Origin: Hydractinia symbiolongicarpus
Taxonomy: Eukaryota; Cnidaria; Hydrozoa; Anthoathecata; Hydractiniidae
NCBI RefSeq assembly: GCF_029227915.1
Contig: NC_079875.1
Span: forward strand, 15,309,001-15,373,000
Direction of reading: 5' to 3'
DNA: 64,000 nucleotides
Shown here one piece after another: positions 1 to 13,200 of the stretch (its first letter is position 1; each line of letters starts with the position of its first letter). A program made the translations under genes and the position numbers. The notes beneath the pieces are model-generated. The model was not told where the DNA came from, searched no databases, and was given only the letters and a program-made list of their open reading frames with translations.

Positions 1-1267
1 TTGTTTGCTCATCCCAGGCCTCTTAATTTTTTGCCGCGACCCAATAACTTGGGATCTTTATGTCCGTTTGCAATAAAATTTTGTGAGTAAACATACAGGG
101 CTTTACAAGTTTACCAAGTTGCAGATCCTGAGTTATTTGGTTGTCAGCAAAAACATCTTTTTATACTTTGGGTTCCCTTTAAGGTAAACTTATCCAAATA
201 TAATCTGCTCTTGTTGAATTGTTTGTTTTGTTCTATCACAAGACTTAAAACATTATGTAGGTTGCTTGGCAAAATATATATTTTGGCTAGCAAACACAAC
301 GCTTAATATTTCTTGGGAAATATAGTTCTCACTCTTACCATTCTAGACTACTTCTATCTCATCAACCTTGCTTAGGCCTTGGAAAGGGTTTACGAAAGGG
401 TGCAAGTATCATGTTATATAATGTTCACAAACTTGACATAGTACGTAAGTCTGTTGAATCTTATCAAAACTATTTCAAGTTAGCACAAACAATTGTTGTG
501 TTTTTTTACTTTTTCTGTACGACTTACAATCATTTCATATAATCTTCTGACTTGTGACTTGTTGAAATGTTTAAATGAATTTGTTATAGGAAGACGAAGT
601 GATTTTATGTTGTTGTACCATCAGTACTGTACAAATCAAACGATTTTCAGATGATGAAACTTCATTTAATGTGTGTTATGGGTATTTTACCTTTTACTAT
701 CCCTTTAAAGAAATCCCTAAAGACTATTTATTATGCCTAAATTCAGCCTAATGTCTTATTTCCCCACAAAAAATTGTTTAACGTTTTTAGCGTTACGAGG
801 ACTTGCTTTTCGTAGAGACAGGGATGAAGTCTCAAGTATGTACTTACGGAGTAGTGAAATAGGCCAAAAGCAAACTGGAGTGAACAAGGGAGGGGGTCAC
901 AAATAGTGAATATTTGAGCAAACACTATCACACAGGCCTAGATTTAGGTAACTGATTAATCTTCGTTGATCATTGCGAATGGCGATCAGGAACTGTGTGA
1001 TAACACATGTCCAACCGGAATATCAACACTTTATTAACTATCACCTTGGTTGGACAGCCATTCAATTGCGCTATAATTTCTGTAGAAGATTTAAATTACT
1101 ATATTTTATTTAAAAAGGAAATGGTGCCAGAAAAAAGCTTGAACATTGTGTAATTATTCAAAAATTATTGCATGAGGATATTATTGTATGTGTGGTTTTT
1201 GAAAGTGCTGTGCATAATTAAGGCATATTAATAACATGTAAATGATGATGAAAATCTTCTCCTGTAG
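1..1267. other. Upstream or intronic sequence of CTC1, no exon identified
   Basis: AT-rich sequence 5' of the first CTC1 exon that can be recognised. No open frame here has both good splice sites and similarity to CTC1, so it is probably an intron whose upstream exons lie left of the window. It contains an imperfect long hairpin at 972-1071, listed separately. Confidence 0.5.
972..1071. repeat. MITE-like imperfect hairpin
   Basis: The arm TGTCCAACC (1008-1016) is exactly inverted at 1048-1056. Outside it, the sequence around 972-983 (ATTGCGAATGGC) is partly complementary to 1057-1071. The inverted structure of about 100 bp resembles a small non-autonomous DNA element. There is no coding capacity, and no second copy was recognised in the window. 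Confidence 0.35.
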
Positions 1268-4200
1268 CCATTTGTTGCCCAACTTCACCCAATCGCTTCA
1301 AAATGCCAAGAATTATCAGCGTCAGAATATTTGTGGATCATCCAGAGTTTAAAAAAGATTAACTCACTTCATAAGTCTTGTGAAGTAAACAAGTATGTAC
1401 TTTACTTGTTGTTAGTATCTGTTGTTATTGACTTGTTAACATGTGTTAATGTGTAAATGATTGGATTCTTGTTTTACTGTAGATCTAAAATAAGAACGCA
1501 TAAATATTTTTGTTTTTCTACTCCAAATTTAAAATGTTTGTTTAGTTTTTAAACCTCCCAGCATTCTAATTTTTGGCTTTTTTTAAAATGGTAAAAAATT
1601 CTAACTTTTAGGAAAAATACCTAGTTATTCCACTTTGTGTTATTTTTTCCATTCTTGTTACCTATTAGATAGAATGTTGTTAAATTTGAATTTGTTTTAA
1701 AATCTTCTTGTTTAAGTCTTTTATTATCAGGTTCAAAAATAAATAGTTCTAAATAGCTTTCACTCTAGTTTACTGGAATTTATTTGTTTATTTATTTTTT
1801 TTTTTTTTGCAGATTTACATAATTTTTTTTTGTTATATTTTTTTTTTATAGTTGGGCGCAAAGTGACTTTTGGAGGAGTGTTTTTAAAATCCTATCCTCT
1901 TTTACTGCAAGCGAAAACAAAAGATCGATATTTTCAGAATTTATTGATCTCCCTCATGCTTGTGTTTTTACACAAAGATTAAAACAACCATCAGTGCATC
2001 TTATGTTCGTAAAAGATCTGCTTCATATTTGTGAAGAATATGAAGATAGTGAGACTTCAAAATGGTTAACATCTTCGTTGGATTGGATGAATGGGCGTGA
2101 GTTTGACCAGTATCAGAACGTGTGTGATGATAATAAATGGGAGTACACGACAATTGATTCAGAATCACTGGAAAAACAATTAGTAAGGCTTTCTCCCAAT
2201 TTCTTTGGAATTGACACCTCAACCTTTGTTACTTTTAGTGATAACCAAAAATTTCTATTGTACGCTTCTGTCGAAAAATGTTTTTCAAACTTAAAATAGC
2301 TAAACGTCTAAAGAATTTAATCAGGTTCTCAATTTTTAGACTACTTGAAGATACCTAAAGTGGTTTAGATTTTGTTTTTTGTTTTTACTTTAAAAAATCT
2401 TTTTTTCATTGGTTAAAATAATGTTTTGCTGTTTCTTTTTTACAGGTGATTTTCGGTTTAGTTAAGTATGAGAACGGAATGCCGAAACTGATCAGTGGAG
2501 ACAATGAGATACTCATAACAGGGTAAAATTTTAAAATTTTTACACTTGCTTAAGTCTTTGTTGTTCTGTGTTCATAACTCTATAAATGTTCAAAAACTCT
2601 TTTTTTTGTTGAAAGCTCCAGAAATTGTTTCGGTTGCTACAAATTGATGTTGGATCGCTAGCTCAGCAGTTCCACATATCTGTCTTATCACAAATGCTAC
2701 TTCGTTGTATGAAAGTGATTCCTCAACTTTTAAGACAAGGAACTTTGTTCTAATTGCATTCTCAGGTCTATGAGTCCACTTTGTTTTCAAAATGAAAGTT
2801 AAAATAAGGTGGCCGACAGTACTGGAAATCCTTAAATTGCTATGGGTATCCTTTTCTGTTTTGGTACTGGAAATGTGCATGAAAAAAACAAAAGTCTATG
2901 TTACTCTATGAATGGTTGCAAACTCCTGAAAACGTGAAACGTTAGATTTGCCAATCGTCCTGTTTTTTTTTTCGCTTGCTGACATGATCCTTGTTCTGAA
3001 ATAAAACATTTTATGCAATGACATTATTTTTGTCTGCAAAAAATTTCAAGACTTTTACTTTTCTTTTTGTAAAAAAAATTATTTAAGAAAACCTTTTTCT
3101 CTCTGAATTTTTTAGTAATTATATTGATTCTTGTTTGTTGTGAGTTGATATGGGATCAGTAGTTTTGTGCATCTTTGTTGTGTTATTTATAATTTTATTT
3201 ATACTGAGTACACTATACCATCATGCATTGCCTTGTTTGATGGTACGAACATATAAAGCTTCTCAAATTCCTTTATTTAAATTTTTCACAAACCTTCTTC
3301 ATTTTTTGTTCATTTCTGAAATTTCGTTATATTCGACGTCACTCTTTAAGGTTTGATAGTGAAACGAGAATTTTCAGTCAAAAGTTTGCCGAAATTTCTC
3401 TAGAGATAATCTCCCATTCCACAACAAATTTCTTAAGTTGCAAAATTTATTGCCATGTAGGGTCTATTTGATTTCTTTGATAATATTTCATGCAGGTGTC
3501 TAACTTTTTAATGAATAGAGCGTAATAAGTCCTGATTTATGGGGTACCAAAATTTCCTTCTTGTTTCTTTGACAATTAGACCACTGTTTACACAAAAGGT
3601 TAGTACCACTTCCCATGCAACATAAGATTTTGCATAAAAAATGTACATGTGCACTCATCCCTGTTGGCGGAAAATATAAACAACAGACCACAAAGATGTG
3701 TATTTGACTGAAAAAAAGAAACTTGATATTGTTGTGTTTTGAAATTATGGTGATTTAATAACTGTAAATGTAAATATAAAGGATAATAATATAAAAATAA
3801 TATAAAATTGGATCTTAACACACTGAGGCTGGGGATTTTGAGGCTTTTAAGGCTCATTTTCTTGAAAAAAAGGTGTATCTACTTAAAATTTGACACTAGT
3901 TAAAAAAATTAATATTACATCATAAATTTGAAATAATTTGAAATGAGAGCATAAAAATAGTACTAGAATTTCTCTTCTTAGATTATCTCAATATCATGAG
4001 TTTGATGAAGCGTTCGTGTTCGTAAAGAAGTTTAAACTTGTTTGGGAAAAGTTTGCGTATTTGGAGCTGGATAAACCAACTGCTAAAATATCAGAAAAAC
4101 ATCTACAAAAACAATATATCACAGTTGAATCGACCAACGTAACAGCTGTAACCGAAAATGAAACCGTTGCGGTTACCAAGAAACCAAGAATTGAAGAAAC

Positions 4201-7200
4201 CACAATTGATAGGTAGATTTTTGTTTTTGTTGGTGGTGTTGTTGTCGTCGTTGTTGTTGTTTTTGCCGTCATTATTGTCGCCGTCGTCGTTTTTGTTTTT
4301 ATTGTTGTTGTTGTTGTTGTTCATGACGTCGTTGTTGTTGTTGTCGTTGTTTAACATTCGCATTTAATATTTACCACTCAATTTAATCTTATCATTAGTT
4401 TGGCAAATAAATAAAAATTTATAATTTCTCTGATATCAGTCTTTTTCAATGATTGTTAGGATATTTGACCATAAAATGAAGCTCGCGATACAAAGGACCC
4501 GTTTCTTTCTAATAACTTGTTTCAATAAATTAAATAGTGCATGTGAAGGAGAGCTATCAGCAGTTGTAAGGGGAAAATGCTAACTTTTTGTTGACAATTA
4601 GAAGAACAAAAAAAAATGCAGATATAGATATTTCAAAAAAAATGCTCGCAATAATTTTATTTTCGCATCATTTTTATTTGTGAGAAATTATTTTTTCTTC
4701 GCATGCTATTGGTTTATATCAAGTAACTGTAAAAAGAATCACATATTTTGATTTTTTAAGGATCCTGCGACTGACGCGTATTGGTGAAGCTTACGTAATG
4801 TGTTTTAAAAACTAACCACACCCATTTTCTAGATTTTTCGAACAAGTGAAAAAGCTATGTTAAAATTTGTGCGAATTATGTAGAAGTAGAGCAATATTGA
4901 ATTACTGAGTATTTGAAATTTTATTTTAGCCAAAAAAATATTGTTACTGGTACGGTTATTGCTCGAGAATTTAAAAGGTCCCAGCATCTTAGTTATGATG
5001 TCGAACTTCACCATGACAACATGGTATATATACCCAGTATTGGTCGAATACATCCAACATCAATCATCCAATCGAATCAAAGCTTTTATCCCCTAACAAC
5101 ATCTGTGTTGATACTTCGTGTATTGGAGCACGAATCAAAAGAGAAACTTTCGATTTATTTTGACTCAAATAAATTGCGATATCCGTTGGCTCTTCTTCCA
5201 GGTGCTCTTATTAAAATAACAAATGTTAATAAAGTTACCAGTAAAAGGGGTAGCGTTTATTATAAGGTGAATCTTAGCTCTGCGTTGGAGATCCTCACCT
5301 ACCCTCCATCCACCTTTAAAAGTTTAAGAGATTTGATACATCAGAGAGAGGAAGAGGCTGACGTTGAAATGGAAAAAACGATGGTTATTTCATGTTACCA
5401 AAACACGAATTTAAATTTAAATCACCGTAGCAACGGCGTGTTTTTGATCATCGGCAGGATCAGTTTGGTTCATTCTGTGCATGGGAGATGGAAATGTATG
5501 GAATGTTTCAAACATATTCAAGAAAATGTTTGTTCTCCTGGCTGTCAAGGACGAAGGACATTTGCACTTGAACTGAGGTAAAGTTATGTTCTTGTTTTGT
5601 AAATCAGTAAAGTTTTTCGGTTTCACAGCCTGATATCGATTTCCCCAGTTTTTGTATGTAGTTCTAGAAGAGAAAAGCTAGTGTAGATCGTTTTTTAAAC
5701 AGGAAAAAATATAAATTTCGTGGAAACAGATTTTAGCGAATTTTCGTGAAATTGAAAAAAATCGCGAAAGTCGCGAAAAGTAATTCGCTTAAGGTAACTC
5801 TTGGATTTCTAGACCTAATTCCCGTGTAATTAAAGCGGGAAATTGAAGCTAACCCTAACCTTTTATTAGCGGACAAAAATCGATGACACTAACGCTTATT
5901 ATAGTATCGACTGTAAGTCTAAAGAATTTTGACTTAGTTTAGACGTCGTAACCAGTGTCAATTTGTCAGTGAATCAAGTGCAGCGCCACCGAACTGAAGG
6001 TATTCGCTTTTTGCAGGGATTATAGTTACGATTTTCATTGATTTATAGCTATTGAAAAGTAGGGTGAGCTATGGTAGTAGCGGAATGGTGAATGGGCGGA
6101 AAAAGTTGAAACAAAATTGACATATACGCGCAATATTTGCCAACATGGTAAGCGCACAAAAAGGGAATCTATTAATTACTTTTTTGTTGCACAACTTGCG
6201 CACAACACTTAGTAAACTTAAGGCAGGTTTTTATTTAATAAATATAGATAAAACAACTTGAGCAATTGTCACACAACAGTTTTCCGACAATTGATGTTAC
6301 CACTTCAATGGAAATACGTGTTGTACGTCAAAATGACACAAGAGATGTTGTTTAAAAAGTATTGTAAAGATAGAATTTCTTTTATCTGTACTGCATTTGC
6401 ACAACAATAACTGAAAACCAACCTTTAACTGTTGTTACGCGTGCAAGACAATGTTTTTTTAATGATGAATATTTTTTGTGAGAAAGCATCAACGTAGATC
6501 GCTTTCTGTTGTTACCAGATGCACTATAGCATAAAGAAAGATTTAGTAAGATAAAAATACACTGTACAGAAAGATGTTAAATGTTTTGGTTACCTAGTTG
6601 TTTGTGCTATTATTCCTGTGCTGATTGCATGTAAGCTGGTTATTTACAAAAAAATTTTACTTTGCATGATATATCAAATTACAGCCCTTGACATCTCTTT
6701 GGTGAGGTTAAATTGACTCGCTGCTTGTCACAATGTCTACACATATCTATATTTATAATTCCTGTTGTTTATCTATCTCTCTCTCTGCGTTAATTCATAA
6801 TCGTGCAATGGATACACGATATAATGCGATATTTAAAGGACGGGCAACCCTGTGGATTTATCCACGGTCTACCGGCTAGTCTTATATGGGTTATTTCGTG
6901 CTGTGTACGGCAGCCGAAACACGGGTTAAGCTACGGGGTATAAGGAACGGGCAACCCTGCGGATTTATCACTTCGTGTTAGGTGGATATAAGGAACAGGC
7001 TAAAAACACGTTGTCTGTCTCTGCGCAATTTTATAGCTGTGCTACGGGTACACGAAATGCAATATATAATCTGTTGATTTCCCCACATTGAAATGTCTAG
7101 TGTTAACCAGAAATGAAAAAATCGCTACTTCAAAACACTAGACTGGTATAATAGCATTGAACCTGGCTATAATGGTTGTTTTTGTAAGTGCAATCTTGCC

Positions 7201-10200
7201 TACAATCTTTAAAGAAAATATCCAACAAATTGTAACGCATTTTGTAAATACAGTCCTCAGTTTTACTGTGCCAACATGGTGCCGACTTTTCGACTTCCTC
7301 TTTAAATTTATTTTTTGATTGCATAGTTTCACTTCTTATCACCTTCAAGATCTATTTTTTATTTCTATTTCAGTTTAAAATAGCACCGTTGCTTTTTTTG
7401 TTCGAAGAGTTTTGGTGTATAAAACCTATGAATAAATTATTTACGTCTTGTACGAAATAGATGGTTGCGAGATTATAAATTAATTTTTTTAAAAAATTAA
7501 AATTTATCCCACGAAATTATTTATGATTGCATTAAGTTTTTTTGTGGCTTGTCTTTTGCGATAAACATTTTTACATCTACGCGCTCGCTGAAGTGTTTTG
7601 AGAAATAAATTTCCTGCGAAAAATTCCATCGTTTCAACAATCTGCAACGCAGAACAAAGCTTTTTTCAATATCAAGGTAAGAGTAAATAGTGTCTATTTT
7701 TACATTTACTGTTTATATTTATTATTATTTCGGCAAGTTTGTGTGTGTGTTTGTTTTGTTTTTTGTTTGTTACAAGCGTGCAGTTTTTAAAAACTGCGGC
7801 AATACCGTGTTCGTATATTTATTGCTTGGTGTAAATAGTATCGTACAAAAGAGTAAGTACTTCAAAATTGTCGCAATGTAACGGGTTACAATTTTCTTTG
7901 TACCCTCTGGCGTAAAACTTAATTTATGTTCAAAAATTTATAAACCTTCTTGATACTTTGTTAAAAGTTTTATATTTTGTTCATGTTTTTATCATGACGT
8001 AAAAATAATGTCATTCTTTTTATGCATTTTAAATCTTTTGGCAAAATAATAGGTTGCTGCAAAAACAAATTTATATGAAAAGTAAAGCTGCGCTTATTAA
8101 CAAAAATGTCGTTTATCCCAAGTTGGCTATTCTTTTTTGTGATAATTCAATTTTTTTATTGTGTATACGACAGTGTTCAAAGAAGAAACGATTTATTTAT
8201 ATGTTATAATTTGCTGTGTGTTTTACAAGCAAATAAATATCTTAATATCTCAAATATCAAACTAAAGTTTGATAAAAAGAAATGTACAAGTTTTTTACAC
8301 GCAATACGAACAAGTAGGAATATTTGTTTAAAATTAAATTTTTTCTTTGATTATTTAAAGATTTTACTTAAAACGGTATAATAAGTTTTGAAGTTGCGGT
8401 ATCACATAATTTCAACGCATGCTGTCCAACTTTATTGTTTGCGTATGCATGGACACTTAAGTCTGGTTTCCATAAGAGCTAAAAGTCGTTGAGCCAGCTG
8501 TACATCAATTGTTTATTAGTTAGCGGCCAAGAGCTACGATTTTAATAGAGATATATTTTGTATAAGAAAATGATTTAGCCATATCGTACTTAGTGTTATT
8601 ACTTAGTGTTGTTAAAATATTTTTTTTGTTTTTGCAACAGTTTTGCTCCCGAATTAGTTTCGTATGGAAACCAAGCTGACCGAGCTTGTCTTTGGTAATA
8701 TGTTCGAAAAATATTCAATAGAAGATATTCGATTCATATCGCTATAATCGTTGTATTGAAGTGAAATAAAATCTACATGTAATTAAATAGCTATTTAATT
8801 TTGACACAACACATAATTAATTGTACGTGATTTTGTAAAGACAATTTGTTCTATTGCTACTCTGTGATTATAGTTTGTACACTTTTTCGCTTTTGCTGCG
8901 ACGGCTGTGTTTAAACACGTATCCGTTTGAAAATGTGTCCAAGAAAAGACACTATGAATTTGGACACATTTTGTAGAAAAGCATGACAAGGCTCGGTTGT
9001 GCTTGTGTCTGTTGCCGTCGACGTCGACATTGTTGTTGTTATTTTCACATTGACGTTGTTGTTATGTGGTTGTTGTGATCGCTGTTGTTGTTGTTGGTGG
9101 TGGTATTGTTGTTGTTGCCGTCGACGTCGATATTGTTGTTGTTATTTTCACATTGACGTTGTTGTTATGTGGTTGTTGTGATTGCTGTTGTTGTTGTTGT
9201 TGTTGTTGGTATTGTTGTTGTTGCCGTATTTGTCGACGTTGTTGTCTTCAATTTTACATTGACGTTGTTGTTATGTGATCGTTGTGACCGCTGTTGTTGT
9301 TGTTACCGTCGTGGTCTTGTTCAACGTTGTTGTTGTTGTAATTGATGTAATGCATCGATACTTGCTCAGAATTGTATTTACACGTATAAATTCATGTTTT
9401 TTGTATAAAAAGACTTTTAATCATGCTCTGTTTTAATAAATTGTTATGTCTTTTATTTTGTATTTTCGTAGGGTTGTACTGAAACTATATTTTAAATTTT
9501 CTGTTTAGTGGGCCACTTCATCAGTAAATCAAAATCTCAAAAGATGACTACAACGTATGTCACTCTAAGTGAAGCCAAGAAGAATGCAAAAATTGATCCC
9601 AATTTCGATTTAATTTTGGACGATGATTTGGCGCAAAACAAGTGGCCTAAACAACTTGATGAGCATAAAACGAAAGAAAAACAGTCACTGATGGCGCAGA
9701 CCGTAGATCAAAAACTGTTCAACAAACTCAAGCAATTGAAAACAGAAAAAGCAGGTTGGACCATCGCGAGAGCTATCAACACCGGAGTGTGCTATCCGAC
9801 GTCGTTCATGGGCTGTCATGCCGGTGATTTGGAGTCGTACTCAGTATACAAAGAACTATTTCACCCTGTCATCGAGAAATACCACAAGGGTTACAAACTG
9901 GATGGATCTATGAAACACGTGACCGATATGGATGTTTCGAAGATCACCATAGATTTGTCTGAGTCAGCAAAAGCTAAGATCATTTCCACGCGCATTCGAT
10001 GCGCACGTAACATTGCTGCGTTCCCTTTGAATCCTGGTGCTTCGAAGGAAAATCGGATTGCCATTGCAGACCTGATGGAAAAAGTGTTTCATGATATTTC
10101 TTCTAGTGATGATCCAAATTTGCAAGATTTGGGCGGTACTTTTTACCGCCATACAACCATGACGCCCGAAGAAACACAACAACTTGTTGACGATCACTTT

Positions 10201-13200
10201 TTGTTCAGAGGAAAAGACAAAATGCAGGCTGCGTCGGGATATCACCAGTACTGGCCTGAAGGTCGGGGAATCTTCTGTTCGAAAGACAAAACATTTCTTT
10301 TGTGGATTAACGAAGGAGATCATTTACGTATTATTAGCATGGAGAAGGGTGGTGACGTGAAGAGAGTGTTCGAACGCCTCGCACGTGGAGCAAAAGCAAT
10401 CGAGGAGGGTTTAAAGAAAATCACGCAGAAGGAAGATGTTTTCATGTCTGATCCTATGTTAGGTATGGTGACATGTTGTCCAACAAATTTGGGGACAGGC
10501 ATGAGAGGTTCTGTGCATATACTAGTACCAAAGTTAATCAAATCGATGGGTTTTGAAAAAATTGACGAACTAGCTCGTACTATGAATTGCCAGGCTCGTG
10601 GAAGCACCGGAGAGCACTCAGAAGTTATCGACCGCATCGATGTTTCGAACTGGAGACGTCTTGGATTCCCTGAGTATGTTTTGGTTCAAGATATGATTAC
10701 ATTTGCGAACAAGTTAGCTGAAATGGAGGACAGCTGTGCAAATAACTAATTATTGTCATCTATTTAAAAATTCTAACGGTGTAAAGAACCCCGCTCTTAG
10801 CATCAAAAGGACACAATTTAAAGAGTATTTTTGTATTGGATTATATACATTTCTAACTTGCACATTTTCAATTTATACACCCAATTATGTTGTTTTCTTG
10901 TTTTGCTAGTCTCCAAGATCTTTATTGAACACCATGGATCTTTCTACTAACATGGTTCTCCCATTCTTCAAAATTATAATGCTAAACTGTTGAAAGATTT
11001 TGTTAGTTATTTTAGCAAATTGTGCTTGTAATGCTACCAAATGCTTAAGTACAGAGAAACATCAGACACCATCGGGACCTTATGATAGCTAAGTGTCCGC
11101 TATGGAGGGGTGTCGGCTACATTGAGTTTTTCCCCATTTAAAAACCTGCTTTAGAGGGTGTTAGGGTAAAGTAAAGTCGAAATCGAAGGACTAGATTAGG
11201 GTGAATAAAGAGTCAAAGATATATGCCATCTTTCATTCAAAAAAACAAAAACAGACATATGTCTTAGTGGAGAAAATTTAATGTAAAACATTATTTTAAA
11301 TAATATATATTTAATTGACCCATTACTGGGCGTGTTTGCTATATAGAGGTCACTTCTAGGGTTAATGTAAATCGGGACCTTGAAATATAGATGGCCCGCT
11401 ATAAAATGTTCGCTACAATATGAGAGTTTAACCGTCATTTTGTCAGATTCTGAGAAATGTATCCGTTGTAGAGAGGTCCGCTATAAGGTTTCACTGAATT
11501 TTTTCGAATTTTTTTCTTAGTTTACTACCGATGCCCGGAACATGTTAAATCAAAGGAGGAAAATTAGAACTTAAAGATTATATGCGAATATATAAGGACA
11601 AAGCTAAAAATGTGCACAGCTTTCTTGATTAAACAAGTCGCGTAACCAATCACAATAATTTCCCTCAAATGAAAAGGGGGACGCTTGCTTTGGAGTAGCC
11701 AGGAGAGGCAGCATAATGTTTTACCTTAGGGAAATCGGGGTAGTGAAGGTGGGACGAATTGCGCCAGATGGCAAACTACTTTCCTGTGTTAAGAATACTA
11801 ATCTTTTCTGACGTGATTATTATATAGAAATCCTTTGTTTTAGTGCGAATGCCCTCAATCGCCTAAACGAATATAGTTAATTCTATTACTAATTAAGAGG
11901 GTTAGATGGACTACGCAACTTTGTGCTCATCGGGTTTGCTAGGAGAAGTTGTTTTGTGTTAATTGGTAGATTTAAAGGATGTGCTCTGACACATTCGATT
12001 GTGTCTAAGCTTTCGAATGAGAGAAACTGAATTTGATATCTTTGAAGAAAGCTTAGTTACCAGTACGAAATCTTTGAAGTTAAATTTGCGCTAAATCTAG
12101 ATGCGCGAAATTAAATGCGCGAAAAAGAGATTTACGGAATTCAAATTCACACGATCATTACAAAAATTTCTAAAGTATTTTTTGCTTCTTGCTTAAATAT
12201 CCTCCTAGTACCACTTTTTTCATTCTTCAAAAATGATGCAAGAAGTACACTTCTAAGCACCCTAATCCCCTTAGTATACTTGTAAACTGTTCAAAAACAT
12301 CCTAATCCCTTTGGTACACTTCTAAACTGTTCAAAAGCACCCTAATCTTCTTAGTGCACTTCTAAAAATTTTAAAAGCTTTTTAATCACCTTAGTACACT
12401 TCTAAACTTTTCAAAAGCACCCCATAGTACACTTCTAAACTTTTCAAAAGCACCCTAATCCCCTTCGTACATTTCTAAACTGATCAAAAGCACACCCTAA
12501 TCCAGTTCGTACGCTTTTCGCGCTTTAATCACCTTACACTTATTTTATGAATATTGGATTCAAAAGAATTCAGTTCTGTAATGTTCAATTTTAAAGAAAA
12601 GATTCAAGTCACAATAAAGAATCTTGCTAGACTACGGAACTGTTCACGTTCTCAAAACAATGTTAAAACAACATCCTATCCATCTTCCCTTTATTTTTAT
12701 TTTTTATTTTCCTTTATCTTTATTTTTTTTCTTCGTTATGTTCATATTCACTTTTTCTTAGAAAATCTTGATAGTGAAATTAGAGGAAGTCTTTTTTATA
12801 AACACGTGGAGGTTACAACGTATTGGGTGAAATTTGAACTATGCCAATACTTCTTTTCGCAAATAAATAAATTAATACGAACGGTAAATAAAACCGAGGC
12901 TATTCCTGTATGAATGTAAACAAACATGGCGGAAAAGGTTCGAAGTCGGGGTCAACAGTGTACTTGAATGCATTGCATTCCAGAGTAAAAAAAAACACCA
13001 CCTCCACAACCCACACGCCAGGTTAGCCAGCACACAAAAAGTTATCTCTTTTGTTCCCAAAATAACTTGATATGAAAATCCACTTAACAAGTACAATAAA
13101 TTATTTTTCCTCTGAGTCAGCTGACACACTTAGTAGGATGTAAAGTATAAATTCAAAAGATATATAAGAAAATATATTGTGTTGGCATGGTAACGGAGTC

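Larger units (their letters stand above)
5578..9508 (+). other. Left part of the large CTC1 intron
   Basis: No CTC1 exon was seen. The stretch holds a TCGCGAA-rich patch (5740-5790), the hairpin repeat cluster 6770-7075, a possible non-coding first exon for the nested kinase ending at 7676, and the minisatellite 8999-9335. Short open frames such as 8106-8381 are AT-rich and lack recognisable features. Confidence 0.6.

Noticed and set aside
2590-2880. 96-residue minus-strand open frame with protein-like composition
   Set aside because: Lies in a CTC1 intron, no recognised similarity and no adjacent supporting frame; possibly an old repeat, but not supportable as a gene.
4103-4367. Asn-rich and Leu-rich open frames around 4.2 kb
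   Set aside because: Trinucleotide array after the CTC1 exon donor; only 3982-4212 (+) is coding.
9066-9278. Cys/Val-rich open frames in the GTT repeat
   Set aside because: Produced by the trinucleotide minisatellite; low complexity and repeat-encoded.
9964-10637. Two minus-strand open frames of 105-119 residues over the phosphagen kinase
   Set aside because: Antisense shadows of a clearly conserved coding sequence.
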